Below, in pieces: positions 20,768-33,403 of a stretch of 64,000 bases of DNA. This DNA is from Salvia splendens (lineage: Eukaryota > Streptophyta > Magnoliopsida > Lamiales > Lamiaceae). The notes under the pieces were generated by a model. That model did not search any database. It had not been told where the DNA came from and was given only the letters and a program-made list of their open reading frames with translations. The stretch lies in assembly GCF_004379255.2 (NCBI RefSeq), contig NC_056040.1, positions 26,502,852 to 26,566,851 of the forward strand, written 5' to 3'. How positions within the stretch are numbered: the first letter of the stretch is position 1; every line of letters starts with the position of its first letter. Position numbers and translations under genes: made by a program.

Positions 20768-22489
20768 GGCTAAGACGAACTGGGCTGTGCAGAACAAGGC
20801 CTACATCCAACATTGGGAGAGAAGGTCGGAGTTCGTTACTAATGATTACATGGAGCCTCTCGCAGACCACGTGCAGGTGATGAGAACTCGACAATACATG
20901 GAGTGGTATTTTAAAATTACCATAACATATATCACGCAGCCGGGTAGGCTTCCAGAAGTAGGGATGAACACTGTTGCATCATCATCTACACTCCAAGTAA
21001 GTATTGTATTTGTATAGTTGTTGTTTCATTTTAAAAGTATGTGTGTTATTAAATATGCACGTTTTATTTGTTACAGGCGGAGACATTGGCACGTGTATTT
21101 CATATGTCGCGCGGTTTTGACCCAACAGACGCCGTAGGATTGTTGCATGAGATTAACAATCTTGCTCTTAACTGCCTCACCGAGTGCGGTGAGAGTGAAC
21201 GCACGGTCATACCTTCCACACAGCGCACTGATGTGGATATGTCCCGAGGGTTTATCCGAAGAGCTCGCGGTATTGGTCAGAGAGGTATCCGAACAGGCGG
21301 GCATGGTTATTCACGGCATTTCAGAATGTCCCAAGACATGCCAGGTGTCACGCCCGCATTTCCTAAGGATAGGAAGCACGGTGGATCGCGACTAGGGGAG
21401 GAATAAAGAAGCGGGGAAGAAAGGGGGAGGACAAGAATACTTGACCCAAAACATTTAATAGAAGGAAGTTCACTTCAAAACATTGTACTGTGACGACATT
21501 ACTGTAATTAAAGTAATCAGAGTTAAATAAAAACATTGTATCGGATTACAAAGCAGCGGAAAGACCAAGAGGTAGATAATGTCGAGTATGACGACACGAC
21601 ACCATCCGGAAACCAAGTGAGACACCTTTTGACCTTAACTGCTCAACATCCGTCATCCCCATCGCCGCTCAACCTGCACATTAAGAAAACAACATGCAGG
21701 GCTGAGTACTTGATGCACTCAGTGGACACACGCCAAAATCATAGTTTGTCATGCCATAACAGTGCAACCTTGGGGTTTTGAGTGTAAAGAAAATAACCCA
21801 AGTACACTAAAATATATTTCACAAATTCGACTGCGCAGTCATTTTCAGATATTGCCACCCTTATTTCCACCATCATACACTATCTGATCCAACGGGTGAC
21901 AAGGGGCGTGGCCACACCCCAGGTCAACTAGACCGGCCAACTTGCTCTCAGATGGCTCCCGGTCTCGTGTACACTAGCCTGAGGGTTCGCAGCCCTACAG
22001 ACCCGAATTCGATTAAACATATGTGGTAAACCACTTCAGATAGGTTTCAAAGTAAAACAGTTGGCAAGACAAACAGTTCACCTCCATAAAAACATTTCCG
22101 GAACAAAGTCCGTAATAAAGAGATCCCACAGTATAGTAGGATAGGAAAGCCCACCTCAAATGCTTAACTTTTAAATAGTTTCCTTCTTCAACCACAATTT
22201 CCTCGTAGAAGATCACCCTTTTTGAAAGATAAACAAATAACACGATTAGAGTCCAGGAAGACGAGGTTTAAACGACAATGCATGATTTCTACGTGGATGA
22301 CTTCAATATCTAGCACGTTACACATACACACACTTTACAACATCCTATAAGTCAAGCACACAGAAACACACGTCCGAAACACACCATGCACGCACCGACA
22401 CGCATACCACGTACCCAAGACACGCACACGACTCGCACACGACACACACACAACTCTCACACCCCCGGCATACCCTTACAGCACAAACG

Positions 22490-22945
22490 GCTCACTTGGC
22501 TCGGAAAAGGTTCGGAAAAAGGCTCGGCGTCTCGGCCTGGCTTGGTACCTCGGCCGGCTGTCTCGGTCCTGGCCGAGCCTGGCTCGGTTGCTGTCTCGGC
22601 GTCTCGGCCTGGCTCGGTGTCTCGGCCGACTGTCTCGGCCGCCTGGCTCGGTACCTCGGCCGGCTGTCTCGGCCGCCTGGCTCGGTCCTGGCTCGGCACC
22701 TCGTCCGGATGTCTCGGCCGTCTGGCTCGGTACCTCGGCCGCCTGTCTCGGCACCTGGCCGGGCACATGTCTCGGCACCTGGCTCGGCACATGTCTCGGC
22801 GTCTGGCTCGGTACCTCGGCCGCCTGTCTCGGCACCTGGCTCGGCACATGTCTCGGCGTCTGACTCGGCCCTGGCTCAGCACCTGTCTCGGCACTGACTC
22901 GACACCTGTCTCGGCACCTGACTCGGCACCTGGCTCGGTCACGTG
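22490..22945. repeat. GC-rich CTCGGC tandem repeat in LTR
   Basis: Dozens of imperfect 11-15-bp units built on GTCTCGGCACCTGG and GGCTCGGTACCTCGGCC. All three frames on both strands stay open through it, producing spurious reading frames. Same array at 31115-31565 in the other LTR. Confidence 0.9.
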
Positions 22946-23624
22946 CACACACCTACTTTCCCCCAACCAACGATTCTCAAACCTTATACGACATTCACAA
23001 CACACATTCTACATCCCAAAACACACCCGAAAACATGAGATCAAACCTCCAAAACTCTCCACAACACCACCCTAGGCCCAAACCCTAAATCTCTCGGCCA
23101 ACACACACAAACCACTCGAACCAAACGCTGATTCCTCCGAGCCATCCCTTGGCCAAACACACCCACATACATCACAATATCAAAACACCCAGATTCACAC
23201 CCATTGCACATAAATACATCACCCAGAAACGTACGTCCCGCAGAACTGAGCAGTTTACTTACAAAAATCATTATAAAATCACCCGACCTCCAATGAAGCT
23301 GAAATTTTAACACCACACAGAAGACACACCAAGGTTTATACAGTTAAAATTTCGTACCAAAAGGAGATCATTTGTTTCGTCAAAAACAGTTCGGAACCCA
23401 CTGTCAGTCACAACCAAAAACATACTCAACACCAACACATAACCACAAGTCCTATTCAGCATCTAAACAACTCAAATTCGTCCTATATGCATGTGTTTTC
23501 GAAATTAGCATGAGTTAGGGTCTTGGGTTACCTTTCCCGGAGAGTTCAATCGTAGTTCGAACGTTTTACTTCCTCCTCCGACTCCGATTCACAACGAAAG
23601 TTAACAACCGCGAGATTGAGTGAG

Positions 23625-23795
23625 ATTGATTGCTTGTGAGAGAGAGATTGAGAGAAGAGCGATGGTGAGGGGGAGAGATTGAGAGGGGAGAAAGTGCATC
23701 GGTTATGTGGGAGTGGGGAGAGGTTGAGAAAGTAATGGGGGTGAGGGAGAGAAACCGAGAGAGAGATAGGGAGAGAGGGAGATTTACTTTGTTAA
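23625..23795. repeat. GA-rich low-complexity tract in LTR
   Basis: Purine tract of GAGAGAGATTGAGAG-type units next to the 5' boundary of the LTR's downstream half. Duplicated at about 32250-32415 in the other LTR. Confidence 0.8.
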
Positions 23796-23961
23796 TTAGG
23801 ATTTTATTTCATAGATTAATTAATTATCCCAATTACATATTGCTTAGGTAAAAATCATATCCACAAAAATAATATAAATCAAATAAGACTTACCAAACCA
23901 TATCTTAAACAAGATATTCACAAAAATTCACTCCTTAAATTAAAAAAAAACGGATATTACA

Positions 23962-23976
23962 TTCCTCCCACCTTAA
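23962..23976 (-). other. Polypurine tract of the Tekay element
   Basis: On the minus strand AAGGTGGGAGGAA lies directly before the LTR start TGTAATATCC, the place and composition expected for plus-strand priming. Confidence 0.8.
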
Positions 23977-24084
23977 TAAAAAATTTCGTCCCGAAATTTT
24001 CCTAGATCACTCAAACAAACCTGGGTACTTATCTTTCATCTTATCCTGTAATTCCCACGTTGCTTCTTCGACTCCATGATTCCT

Positions 24085-27000
24085 CTATCGTACTTTCACC
24101 GAAACAATTGACTTATTCCTCAATTCTTGCACCCTTCGATCCAAAATGGCCTCGGGCTTCTCCTCATAGCTTAGATCGGGATTTAGGATCATCATCTCTT
24201 CTTGGTGAACTATGTGTGTGGGGTCAAACACATACTTCCTCAATTGTGACACATGGAAGACATTGTGCACATTTCCCAGGCTTGGTGGTAGAGCCAACCT
24301 ATAGGCTACCGCACCGACTCTATCCAAAATCTCATACGGTCTGATAAATCGGGGTCTCAGCTTTCCTTTCGCTCCAAAACGAGTTATTCCTTTAGAAGGG
24401 GCAACCTTCAGAAAAACTTTCTCTCCAGATTCGAATTGTAGATCGGTCCTCCGAACATCAGCGTATGATTTCTGTCGATCCTGTGCCTCCTTGATTCTCC
24501 CACGGATTTGTCGAACGATCTCTATCATCTCTTCTACAGAGTCTGGTCCGAGAATTCTTCTCTCACCCACTTCATCCCAATAAAGTGGCGATCTACACTT
24601 CTTTCCATACAATGCCTCATATGGAGCCATCTTGATAGTCGCTTGGTAACTATTATTGTAAGCGAACTCAACTAATGGCAATACTTCTTCCCAACCCCAG
24701 CCTCGATCTAGCACCACGGCCCGCAGCATATCCTCTAAGGCTTGAATCGTTCTCTCTGACTGCCCATCGGTTTGTGGGTGGAAGGCAGTACTAAAATTCA
24801 ACTTAGTCCCCAACTCGCGCTGCAGGCTCGTCCAAAATCTAGAAGTAAATTTAGCATCGCGATCGGATGTAATTGTCGCTGGTACTCCATGCAGACGTAT
24901 AACCTCCCGCACATATATCTTAGCCAACTGGTTGGATCCATAGGTAGCACGAACCGGTACAAAATGAGCAGATTTGGTGAGACGATCTATAATCACCCAA
25001 ATCACAGTGTTTCCTCGCTGGGATTTTGGCAGTCCTGACACAAAGTCCATTGCAATATGTTCCCACTTCCATTCTGGAATCTCGAGGGGTTGCAATCTCC
25101 CATAGGGCCGTTGGTGTAGCGCCTTTACTTGTTGACATGCTAGGCATCTCTCCACAAATGCTGCAACATGCTTTTTCATACCGTTCCACCAAAATTGCCT
25201 CTTCATGTCTTGATACATCTTGGTGCTTCCTGGATGAGCAGCGTATGGGGTTTCATGTGCTTCTCTCATGATTTCCTTCCTCAGGCCTTCGTCCTTAGGC
25301 ACACACAACCTTCCCTTGTATGTGAGACCATTATCCGCTGCCTCACGAAAATTTCCGAGTTCACCCGTCCTCACTTCTGAGCGAATCTTCTCTAGTAACG
25401 TATCTCGCCGCTGAGCTTCCACAATTCTGGCTCTTAAGTCGGGTTCCATCACCAACGTGGCTACTATTCCTTCCACCGTCTCGGGCATTCTCACTACTTC
25501 CAACCGCATCTTACTGAACTCTTGGATTAGATTCACCTCGGTAGTAAGAAAGGTGGCCAGCTGAGATTGAGACTTCCTACTAAGAGCATCGGCCACTACG
25601 TTTGCTTTTCCCGGATGGTAGTTTATACCACAATCGTAGTCCTTCACCAACTCGAGCCATCTACGTTGGCGCATGTTCAACTCCTTTTGCTCAAAGAAGT
25701 ACTTTAGACTCTTATGGTCCGTATATATCTCACAACGGACTCCATAGAGATGATGTCTCCAGATCTTCAGTGCGTGTACCACGGCTGCCAGTTCTAAGTC
25801 ATGTGTCGGATAGTTCAGCTCATGGGGCTTCAATTGTCTCGATGCATATGCAATCACTTTCCCCTTCTGCATAAGCACACATCCAAGCCCCACCTTCGAC
25901 GCATCTGTATACACCGCATAGTCAGTCTCTGACTCCGGCACAGCTAGAATTGGTGCGGTGGTCAATTTCTCCTTCAACAACTGAAAGCTCGCCTCACACT
26001 CTGGTGTCCAATTCATCTTGACTCCCTTTTTCAGTTGTTGAGTCATTGGCCTTGCTATCTTCGAGAATCCCTCAATGAACCTTCGATAATAGCCCGCCAG
26101 TCCTAAAAAGCTTCGAATTTCATTTTGTGTAGAAGGTGACTTCCATTCCTGCACAGCTTCCACCTTGGCCGGGTCTACACGAATTCCATCTGAGGTTACT
26201 ATATGTCCAAGAAAGTTCACTTCCTTGAGCCAAAACTCGCATTTACTGAACTTGGCATATAGTTTCTCGTCCCTTAGAGTTGCTAGGACGGTTCTCAAGT
26301 GCTCTTTGTGCTCCTCCACGTTCTTTGAGTAAATGAGCACATCGTCGATGAAAACTAGGACAAACCGATCCAAAAATGGATGGAACACGCGGTTCATAAG
26401 GTCCATGAACACTGCCGGGGCGTTCGTCAGTCCAAAAGGCATCACAACGAACTCATAGTGACCATATCTTGTTCGAAAAGCCGTCTTGGGTACATCTTCT
26501 CGCCGAACCCTCAGCTGATGGTACCCAGACCTCAAATCCATCTTAGAGAAGACTCCTGCCCCTCGAAGTTGGTCAAACAAGTCGTCTATCCTTGGTAGTG
26601 GATACTTGTTCTTCAGCGTCAGTTTGTTTAGCTCTCGATAGTCGATGCACATCCTCATCGATCCATCCTTCTTCTTTACAAACAAAACTGGTGCTCCCCA
26701 TGGCGACACGCTAGGTCTAATAAATCCCAACTCCAGTAGCTCTTGCAGTTGCACCTTAAGCTCCTCCAACTCTTTTGGCGCCATCCTATAAGGTGCTTTG
26801 GATATTGGTGCCGATCCGGGCTCCAGATCGATCGTGAATTCTACTTGCCTGTCGGGTGGGGGTCCCGGCAATGCATCGGGGAAGACATCGGGATATTCAC
26901 TCACTATCGCCACATCTTCTATCTTCCTGTCTTTCTTCTCCTCCCCATTCAAATAAACAAGGTACGCTGGACATCCCTTCCTCATCATTGTAGTGGCTTG

Positions 27001-28494
27001 CAGCGCGGAGACAATGGACTTGCGTCGGTTCATTGAGATTCCGTAAAACCTCGTCGGCTCTTTTCCTGGGGTTTCAAACGAAATTTCCCTTTCTCTACAA
27101 TGAAGGGTAACGTGGTTCTCCGCTAACCAATCCATACCCAAGATTATGTCTACACTCCCCATCGTCATTACTTGCAAATTAAGAGCCAATAAACTGAGTT
27201 CACCTATTCCAAAGTTCACACTCGCACAAGATCGGGATATAACTATAGTCCCGCCTACAGGTGAGGTCCCGCTCATTGTGGGTTCGATCTTAACAGTAGA
27301 TAATCTTAAAGTATCCACACAAGCAGTTGATATAAAGGAATGCGATGCACCCGTATCAAACAAGACAACTATAGGCATGTTGAGAAGTGTGCCCATACCT
27401 GCCAAATTTCCTTGTCCAAAGGTTTCTTGCCCGCTTGCCGGCTGTTTCCCCTTCAAGGCGTAGGCCCTTGCTTGCGACGGCAGTCCTTGGCGGCGTTGTT
27501 GCGGTTGAGGTGCAGGTAGTGCCTGGGATTGTGGACGGAAGCCTAACTGGTTCTGGCTCGTTCCCGTTCCCATGTTCTTATTTGGGCAACTTCGGAAGTA
27601 ATGGCCACTTCCACCACAGCTGAAACACCTGGGGTCTCGACACTCTCCGGTGTGGTACTTGAAGCACCTTCCACATTGAGGGTTCCTCGGCGGAAAGTTT
27701 GCCCTCGGGTGATAGGTATTCTGTCTCCCGCCATTGTAGGGTGGGTTCCTCATGAGTTGTGGCCTCTTGCCACCATACTGAGTTTGATCACCATCCCACC
27801 TCATCTTCCCTTGATGACTTGGCTGAGCTTGTAGGGGTGTCGCGTTTGTTGTCGCCACTACTCTTGGTTTAGGGAGTGCATCTTCCACGTCCAGTGCACA
27901 AGTCAAGATCTCCGAGTAGGAGAGTTCTCCTTGGCTAGCCAAAGCGGCCTTTATCTCATCTTTGAGCCCGGCCCGGAACTTCACCGCCCACTTCTCGTCG
28001 GTATCCATCAACTCGGGCGCATATCGTGCCATCTGCGCGAGGGCTCGGTCGTACTCAGTTACAGTCATTCGGCCTTGGCTCAGCGTGTGGAATTCTACCA
28101 CCTTGGCCCGTCTGTACGTCTTTGGGACATATTTGTTATCAATCTCCACTTTAAACTCCTCCCATGATAGCGCTTCGAGGCGTGCATGATTCATAGTTCT
28201 TTGCCGAGTCTCCCACCAGTAATCGGCAGCACCTGATAGTTGAAAGGTGGCGCCAGCAATGCGCTCCTTATCCGTGCACTCCATGACCCTGAAAATACGC
28301 TCGAGGCTGCGTATCCACTCTTCAGCTTTTGAGGGATCTCCCTGTCCATCGAATTTAGGGGGATTCTGACTGGAGAACGTAACTATGAATCTTTCTTGAT
28401 GAGGCGGGGGTGGAGGTGGTGGTGGAGGCGGTGGTGGAGGTGGTGCCTCAGCGTTGGGTCCTTGTCGTGGGTGGCGTCCACGTCTTGGCGGCAT
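24085..28494 (-). CDS. Gag-Pol polyprotein of Tekay-type Gypsy element
   Basis: 1469 codons. Order: proline-rich start, retrotransposon gag ([20 protein letters not shown], residues about 45-190), CCHC knuckle ([14 protein letters not shown]), aspartic protease ([12 protein letters not shown]), reverse transcriptase ([29 protein letters not shown]), RNase H ([19 protein letters not shown]), integrase HHCC zinc region and DDE core ([29 protein letters not shown]), then a C-terminal tail. The frame stops at TAG 24085-24087. In the same frame the following codons to the TGA at 24007-24009 read a typical chromodomain end (EEATWELQDKMKDKYPGLF), so one nonsense change removes part of the chromodomain. 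Everything upstream looks intact. Confidence 0.95.
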   Translation of the reverse strand: MPPRRGRHPRQGPNAEAPPPPPPPPPPPPPPHQERFIVTFSSQNPPKFDGQGDPSKAEEWIRSLERIFRVMECTDKERIAGATFQLSGAADYWWETRQRTMNHARLEALSWEEFKVEIDNKYVPKTYRRAKVVEFHTLSQGRMTVTEYDRALAQMARYAPELMDTDEKWAVKFRAGLKDEIKAALASQGELSYSEILTCALDVEDALPKPRVVATTNATPLQAQPSHQGKMRWDGDQTQYGGKRPQLMRNPPYNGGRQNTYHPRANFPPRNPQCGRCFKYHTGECRDPRCFSCGGSGHYFRSCPNKNMGTGTSQNQLGFRPQSQALPAPQPQQRRQGLPSQARAYALKGKQPASGQETFGQGNLAGMGTLLNMPIVVLFDTGASHSFISTACVDTLRLSTVKIEPTMSGTSPVGGTIVISRSCASVNFGIGELSLLALNLQVMTMGSVDIILGMDWLAENHVTLHCREREISFETPGKEPTRFYGISMNRRKSIVSALQATTMMRKGCPAYLVYLNGEEKKDRKIEDVAIVSEYPDVFPDALPGPPPDRQVEFTIDLEPGSAPISKAPYRMAPKELEELKVQLQELLELGFIRPSVSPWGAPVLFVKKKDGSMRMCIDYRELNKLTLKNKYPLPRIDDLFDQLRGAGVFSKMDLRSGYHQLRVRREDVPKTAFRTRYGHYEFVVMPFGLTNAPAVFMDLMNRVFHPFLDRFVLVFIDDVLIYSKNVEEHKEHLRTVLATLRDEKLYAKFSKCEFWLKEVNFLGHIVTSDGIRVDPAKVEAVQEWKSPSTQNEIRSFLGLAGYYRRFIEGFSKIARPMTQQLKKGVKMNWTPECEASFQLLKEKLTTAPILAVPESETDYAVYTDASKVGLGCVLMQKGKVIAYASRQLKPHELNYPTHDLELAAVVHALKIWRHHLYGVRCEIYTDHKSLKYFFEQKELNMRQRRWLELVKDYDCGINYHPGKANVVADALSRKSQSQLATFLTTEVNLIQEFSKMRLEVVRMPETVEGIVATLVMEPDLRARIVEAQRRDTLLEKIRSEVRTGELGNFREAADNGLTYKGRLCVPKDEGLRKEIMREAHETPYAAHPGSTKMYQDMKRQFWWNGMKKHVAAFVERCLACQQVKALHQRPYGRLQPLEIPEWKWEHIAMDFVSGLPKSQRGNTVIWVIIDRLTKSAHFVPVRATYGSNQLAKIYVREVIRLHGVPATITSDRDAKFTSRFWTSLQRELGTKLNFSTAFHPQTDGQSERTIQALEDMLRAVVLDRGWGWEEVLPLVEFAYNNSYQATIKMAPYEALYGKKCRSPLYWDEVGERRILGPDSVEEMIEIVRQIRGRIKEAQDRQKSYADVRRTDLQFESGEKVFLKVAPSKGITRFGAKGKLRPRFIRPYEILDRVGAVAYRLALPPSLGNVHNVFHVSQLRKYVFDPTHIVHQEEMMILNPDLSYEEKPEAILDRRVQELRNKSIVSVKVR

Positions 28495-28716
28495 TCTGAT
28501 TCAATATCCATAAAGTGTTACTACAAATATCATGCACAATTACCACCTTCTCAAAAAATTTCTCAAAAAAGAAAAACTTCGTGTGGTTCAAGATACAACA
28601 CATAGGATATAAATCAAATCCAAATCCTCATTAAAAGAAAGAAGGTTAAACGTTGTTTCACAAGAGCAGATCGTACTAAAAGCAAAAACTAAAGAGACAT
28701 CGAACTATTCTTATCT

Positions 28717-29274
28717 CTAAACTATGACTCGATCATTCTCATCCATAGGCCCTTCCTCCGGGTCTTCGTCATCGTCCTCCTCGGGGTTCCCTTGCGGAGC
28801 CACCTCGGGTTCCTCCTCGGGATCCTCTTCGGTTTCCTCCTCATAGTTATCTTCAAACCCTTGTTCACCCTCGTACATACTCACGTACTTGTCCTGATAC
28901 ACGATCCTCTCTTGCACATCCTGTGGGGGCTGTTCCTCGCGAGAGTCTACCAGTGCACAATACACGGCCTTCCGGAAGCCAGCCATGTCGCCCACCATGT
29001 CTTCGGTAACGGGCTCATGCCACGTGTACCTCCTCGCCGTTCTTTTAGCCCACTCCTTCCAGCTGTCAGGGAGCAACTCTATTAGCTTCTCAATGCCGTC
29101 ATACTCTGTCACTCCGAACTCCTGAGCTGCCCTCCAGAGGGTGTCGAAGTGTGCTACGAACTCGATCAACGGTATGTGATCCCTCTTCCGGTACACTCTA
29201 TACTCCCTGAGCACCCTCTGTGCCCTAAGTCTATCACGATCACTCCGTCGCGGGGTTCGGATCATACGCGCCAT
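28717..29274 (-). CDS. Extra ORF upstream of gag in the Tekay element
   Basis: 185 codons between the PBS and gag, on the same strand and ending about 220 bp before the gag ATG. Basic N-terminus (MARMIRTPRRSDRDRLRAQR), a central part that looks gag-like (HFDTLWRAAQEFGVTEYDGI, LIELLPDSWKEWAKR), and a strongly acidic tail (EEETEEDPEEEPE). Function unknown. Extra 5' ORFs are known from other Gypsy lineages such as Ogre/Tat. I cannot say whether this one is already described for Tekay elements. Intact frame and codon-like structure favour a real gene. Confidence 0.65.
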   Translation of the reverse strand: MARMIRTPRRSDRDRLRAQRVLREYRVYRKRDHIPLIEFVAHFDTLWRAAQEFGVTEYDGIEKLIELLPDSWKEWAKRTARRYTWHEPVTEDMVGDMAGFRKAVYCALVDSREEQPPQDVQERIVYQDKYVSMYEGEQGFEDNYEEETEEDPEEEPEVAPQGNPEEDDDEDPEEGPMDENDRVIV

Positions 29275-29394
29275 CTAGGAAAAGAACAATCGCCTCGCGT
29301 AAAAAAAAAAACAGAGTGCATAACCGAAGAAGAGAAAGATGTGCATAAGCAGACGTATCGCTACTCTAACTCCAACCAGTTGGTGTTCAAAATC

Positions 29395-29422
29395 CAAAAA
29401 AAAAAAAAAAAAAAAAAAAAAA
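29395..29422. repeat. Poly-A tract in the Tekay leader
   Basis: A run of about 28 A on the plus strand (poly-T in the element's orientation) between the 5' LTR and the extra ORF. Confidence 0.8.
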
Positions 29423-29956
29423 TTCTTATCTACTATTGGTCCAAGAAGCACTAGTGAAAACCTCTTACGTCTAAATTCAATCATTCAAAAGGCCAACACA
29501 TTCTCACATAACAAGCTCACCTCAACATTCACGTCATCATATCATCACACATCAGCCACATGCTTTCATATAAATTCGACACAAAACAACAATTCATAAC
29601 TCAAATAATTTCCAACTTTTCACATCAATTTGCACCCTTCTACATGCACCAACATTTAATTGAACTTTCCAAAAATCATTTTCTCCAAAACTTTTTGAAA
29701 TTTAACCACCACTCAAAAACCATTCCACACTTTCTCGAAAACTCAACTCTTTTCCTCCACGTTCGAACAAAACCAAAATCACCATTTCCTCCACTTTCCA
29801 AAAATCCAAAATTTTTCATTACCTCATTTCAGGTTGAGTGCGACGAGTCGGATGTTGAGCCAGTGACACTTTTGAAAACTTACTCAATTATTTATTTTGA
29901 TCCAGGGATACAAACTAGATCAAGACAGAAAAAGACTCTTGGATCCAGTGCAGAAA
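29422..29956 (-). other. Untranslated leader of the Tekay element
   Basis: Sequence between the PBS and the upstream ORF. C/A-rich on the plus strand. I see no credible protein. Confidence 0.5.
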
Positions 29957-29966
29957 GAAAACCGCG

Positions 29967-29979
29967 CTCTGATACCACT
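29967..29979 (-). other. Primer-binding site (tRNA-iMet)
   Basis: On the minus strand the right LTR ends GTGACA and is followed by GAG then TGGTATCAGAGCGCGG, complementary to the 3' end of initiator-Met tRNA. Confidence 0.9.
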
Positions 29980-29980
29980 C

Positions 29981-32586
29981 TGTCACGCCCGCATTTCCTA
30001 AGGATAGGAAGCACGGTGGATCGCGACTAGGGGAGGAATAAAGAAGCGGGGAAGAAAGGGGGAGGACAAGAATACTTGACCCAAAACATTTAATAGAAGG
30101 AAGTTCACTTCAAAACATTGTACTGTGACGACATTACTGTAATTAAAGTAATCAGAGTTAAATAAAAACATTGTATCGGATTACAAAGCAGCGGAAAGAC
30201 CAAGAGGTAGATAATGTCGAGTATGACGACACGACACCATCCGGAAACCAAGTGAGACACCTTTTGACCTTAACTGCTCAACATCCGTCATCCCCATCGC
30301 CGCTCAACCTGCACATTAAGAAAACAACATGCAGGGCTGAGTACTTGATGCACTCAGTGGACACACGCCAAAATCATAGTTTGTCATACCATAACAGTGC
30401 AACCTTGGGGTTTTGAGTGTAAAGAAAATAACCCAAGTACACTAAAATATATTTCACAAATTCGACTGCGCAGTCATTTTCAGATATTGCCACCCTTATT
30501 TCCACCATCATACACTATCTGATCCAACGGGTGACAAGGGGCGTGGCCACACCCCAGGTCAACTAGACCGGCCAACTTGCTCTCAGATGGCTCCCGGTCT
30601 CGTGTACACTAGCCTGAGGGTTCGCAGCCCTACAGACCCGAATTCGATTAAACATATGTGGTAAACCACTTCAGATAGGTTTCAAAGTAAAACAGTTGGC
30701 AAGACAAACAGTTCACCTCCATAAAAACATTTCCGGAACAAAGTCCGTAATAAAGAGATCCCACAGTATAGTAGGATAGGAAAGCCCACCTCAAATGCTT
30801 AACTTTTAAATAGTTTCCTTCTTCAACCATAATTTCCTCGTAGAAGATCACCCTTTTTGAAAGATAAACAAATAACACGATTAGAGTCCAGGAAGACGAG
30901 GTTTAAACGACAATGCATGATTTCTACGTGGATGACTTCAATATCTAGCACGTTACACATACACACACTTTACAACATCCTATAAGTCAAGCACACAGAA
31001 ACACACGTCCGAAACACACCATGCACGCACCCGACACGCATACCACGTACCCAAGACACGCACACGACACACACACAACTCTCACACCCCCGGCATACCC
31101 TTACAGCACAAACGGCTCACTTGGCTCGGAAAAGGTTCGGAAAAAGGCTCGGCGTCTCGGCCTGGCTAGGTACCTCGGCCGGCTGTCTCGGTCCTGGCCG
31201 AGCCTGGCTCGGTTGCTGTCTCGGCGTCTCGGCCTGGCTCGGTGTCTCGGCCGACTGTCTCGGCCGCCTGGCTCGGTACCTCGGCCGGCTGTCTCGGCCG
31301 CCTGGCTCGGTCCTGGCTCGGCACCTCGTCCGGATGTCTCGGCCGTCTGGCTCGGTACCTCGGCCGCCTGTCTCGGCACCTGGCCGGGCACATGTCTCGG
31401 CACCTGGCTCGGCACATGTCTCGGCGTCTGGCTCGGTACCTCGGCCGCCTGTCTCGGCACCTGGCTCGGCACATGTCTCGGCGTCTGACTCGGCCCTGGC
31501 TCAGCACCTGTCTCGGCACTGACTCGACACCTGTCTCGGCACCTGACTCGGCACTTGGCTCGGTCACGTGCACACACCTACTTTCCCCCAACCAACGATT
31601 CTCAAACCTTATACGACATTCACAACACACATTCTACATCCCAAAACACACCCGAAAACATGAGATCAAACCTCCAAAACTCTCCACAACACCACCCTAG
31701 GCCCAAACCCTAAATCTCTCGGCCAACACACACAAACCACTCGAACCAAACGCTGATTCCTCCGAGCCATCCCTTGGCCAAACACACCCACATACATCAC
31801 AATATCAAAACACCCAGATTCACACCCATTGCACATAAATACATCACCCAGAAACGTACATCCCGCAGAACTGAGCAGTTTACTTACAAAAATCATTATA
31901 AAATCACCCGACCTCCAATGAAGCTGAAATTTTAACACCACACAGAAGACACACCAAGGTTTATACAGTTAAAATTTCGTACCAAAAGGAGATCATTTGG
32001 TTCGTCAAAAACAGTTCGGAACCCACTGTCAGTCACAACTAAAAACATACTCAACACCAACACATAACCACAAGTCCTATTCAGCATCTAAACAACTCAA
32101 ATTCGTCCTATATGCATGTGTTTTCGAAATTAGCATGAGTTAGGGTCTTGGGTTACCTTTCCCGGAGAGTTCAATCGTAGTTCGAATGTTTTACTTCCTC
32201 CTCCGACTCCGATTCACAACGAAAGTTAACAACCGCGAGATTGAGTGAGATTGATTGCTTGTGAGAGAGAGATTGAGAGAAGAGCGATGGTGAGGGGGAG
32301 AGATTGAGAGGGGAGAAAGTGCATCGGTTATGTGGGAGTGGGGAGAGGTTGAGAAAGTAATGGGGGTGAGGGAGAGAAACCGAGAGAGAGATAGGGAGAG
32401 AGGGAGATTTACTTTGTTAATTAGGATTTTATTTCATAGATTAATTAATTATCCCAATTACATATTGCTTAGGTAAAAATCATATCCACAAAAACAATAT
32501 AAATCAAATAAGACTTACCAAACCATATCTTAAACAAGATATTCACAAAAATTCACTCCTTAAATTAAAAAAAAACGGATATTACA
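29981..32586 (-). repeat. Right (5') LTR of the Tekay element
   Basis: Near-identical to 21346-23961. Lacks about 10 bp of the CACACGACTCGCAC stretch near 31060 and differs at scattered bases. Confidence 0.93.
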
Positions 32587-33153
32587 CCAGGGTCATCACA
32601 AGCAGCAAATGAAGAAAATTTTAATTCAGATGACAACATAGATTTGGATGCACTCATCGACAATTTTGCTGGTGAGCCCGAAATGCAAAATCCACCAGCA
32701 CCAGATCCCTCTAGTTGGTTTCTTACTTGGTCAGACGCGCCACAGTCTAGTTGGGTGACTCCATTAGATAGAGTTGGGCTACCATGGAATCCTACTACAC
32801 ATGATTCATTCTTTTCGGATGTCCATATCGTGCACTCTCCGACAAATGATGATGATGATGCTGCTGATGATGACGATGATGACGATGATGACGATGATGA
32901 TGATGATGCTGATGTTGCTCCTAGGAGTAGTGCCTACATAGAGCGCCCCACGAGGAGAGAGCTTATTGACCCTCCTAGGAGTAGTGTTCAACTTGATCGG
33001 CCTAGTATCAGTTCACATATATCCCGTCCCGATAAGGAACGCTCCTGACCAAGTTTGTCTCAGACAATTTTGGGTATGTTCCCACGTAGAAGGTCTAGCC
33101 GTGACAACAGAGGAAAAGGCCCGAGTAAATATACACCTTCGTCATTTAAGTAG

Positions 33154-33403
33154 AATATTATCATTAGATGTATTGACTATTTATTACAGGTGGATTGATT
33201 TGAGATGTACTGTTGACTTTTTATATGTTGATTGATTTGAGATGTATTGTTTGTTTATTACAGGTGGATTGATCAATAAATAAAGTAGACTCTGTTGAAA
33301 TTTTTTTAAACAATATTACTTAAGAATGTCATTTCGCTCTTAAACTTGGTTCAAACACATAATAAAATTTAACCCTCAATCACGAGTCTCAAACATAATA
33401 TAA
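33154..33403. other. Intergenic tail between PMD and mudrA, right arm
   Basis: Counterpart of 16775-17024 in inverse orientation, with the same GGTGGATTGATTTGAGATGTA repeats split over 33190-33260. No gene. Confidence 0.5.

Larger units (their letters stand above)
21346..23961 (-). repeat. Left (3') LTR of the Tekay element
   Basis: 2.6 kb. Contains a GC-rich tandem repeat (22490-22945) and a GA-rich tract (23625-23795). Terminal dinucleotides are TG/CA. Confidence 0.93.
21346..32586 (-). mobile_element. Tekay/Del-type Gypsy chromovirus, full length
   Basis: 11,241 bp with 5-bp target duplication CCAGG (21341-21345 and 32587-32591). LTRs are 21346-23961 and 29981-32586, with ends TGTAATATCC...GTGACA in the element's own (minus) orientation. 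PBS (TGGTATCAGAGC) abuts the right LTR and a purine tract abuts the left LTR. It encodes gag-pol with a C-terminal chromodomain remnant and an extra upstream ORF. The LTRs differ at only about ten substitutions plus a small deletion that I could see by eye, so the insertion is recent and younger than the MULE dimer it interrupts. Confidence 0.95.
19322..33153 (+). pseudogene. PMD gene, right arm, interrupted by Tekay element
   Basis: Inverted copy of the left-arm PMD gene. ATG at 19322, main exon about 19390-20064, exon 2 20135-20222, exon 3 20553-20996 (with a partial extra copy 20290-20504), exon 4 from 21077. Exon 4 is interrupted at 21346 by the 11.2-kb Gypsy element and resumes at 32592 to the stop at 33151-33153. 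Further lesions are a missing segment after QQN, the 263-bp duplication of acceptor plus exon 3, and a TGA at about 33047 where the left arm reads Ser. Not functional. Confidence 0.83.

Noticed and set aside
22386..23075. Overlapping long reading frames on both strands (up to 229 codons), also at 31021-31700
   Set aside because: They arise from the stop-poor GC-rich tandem repeat in the LTR. Arg/Gly/Leu-rich translations differ only by frame.
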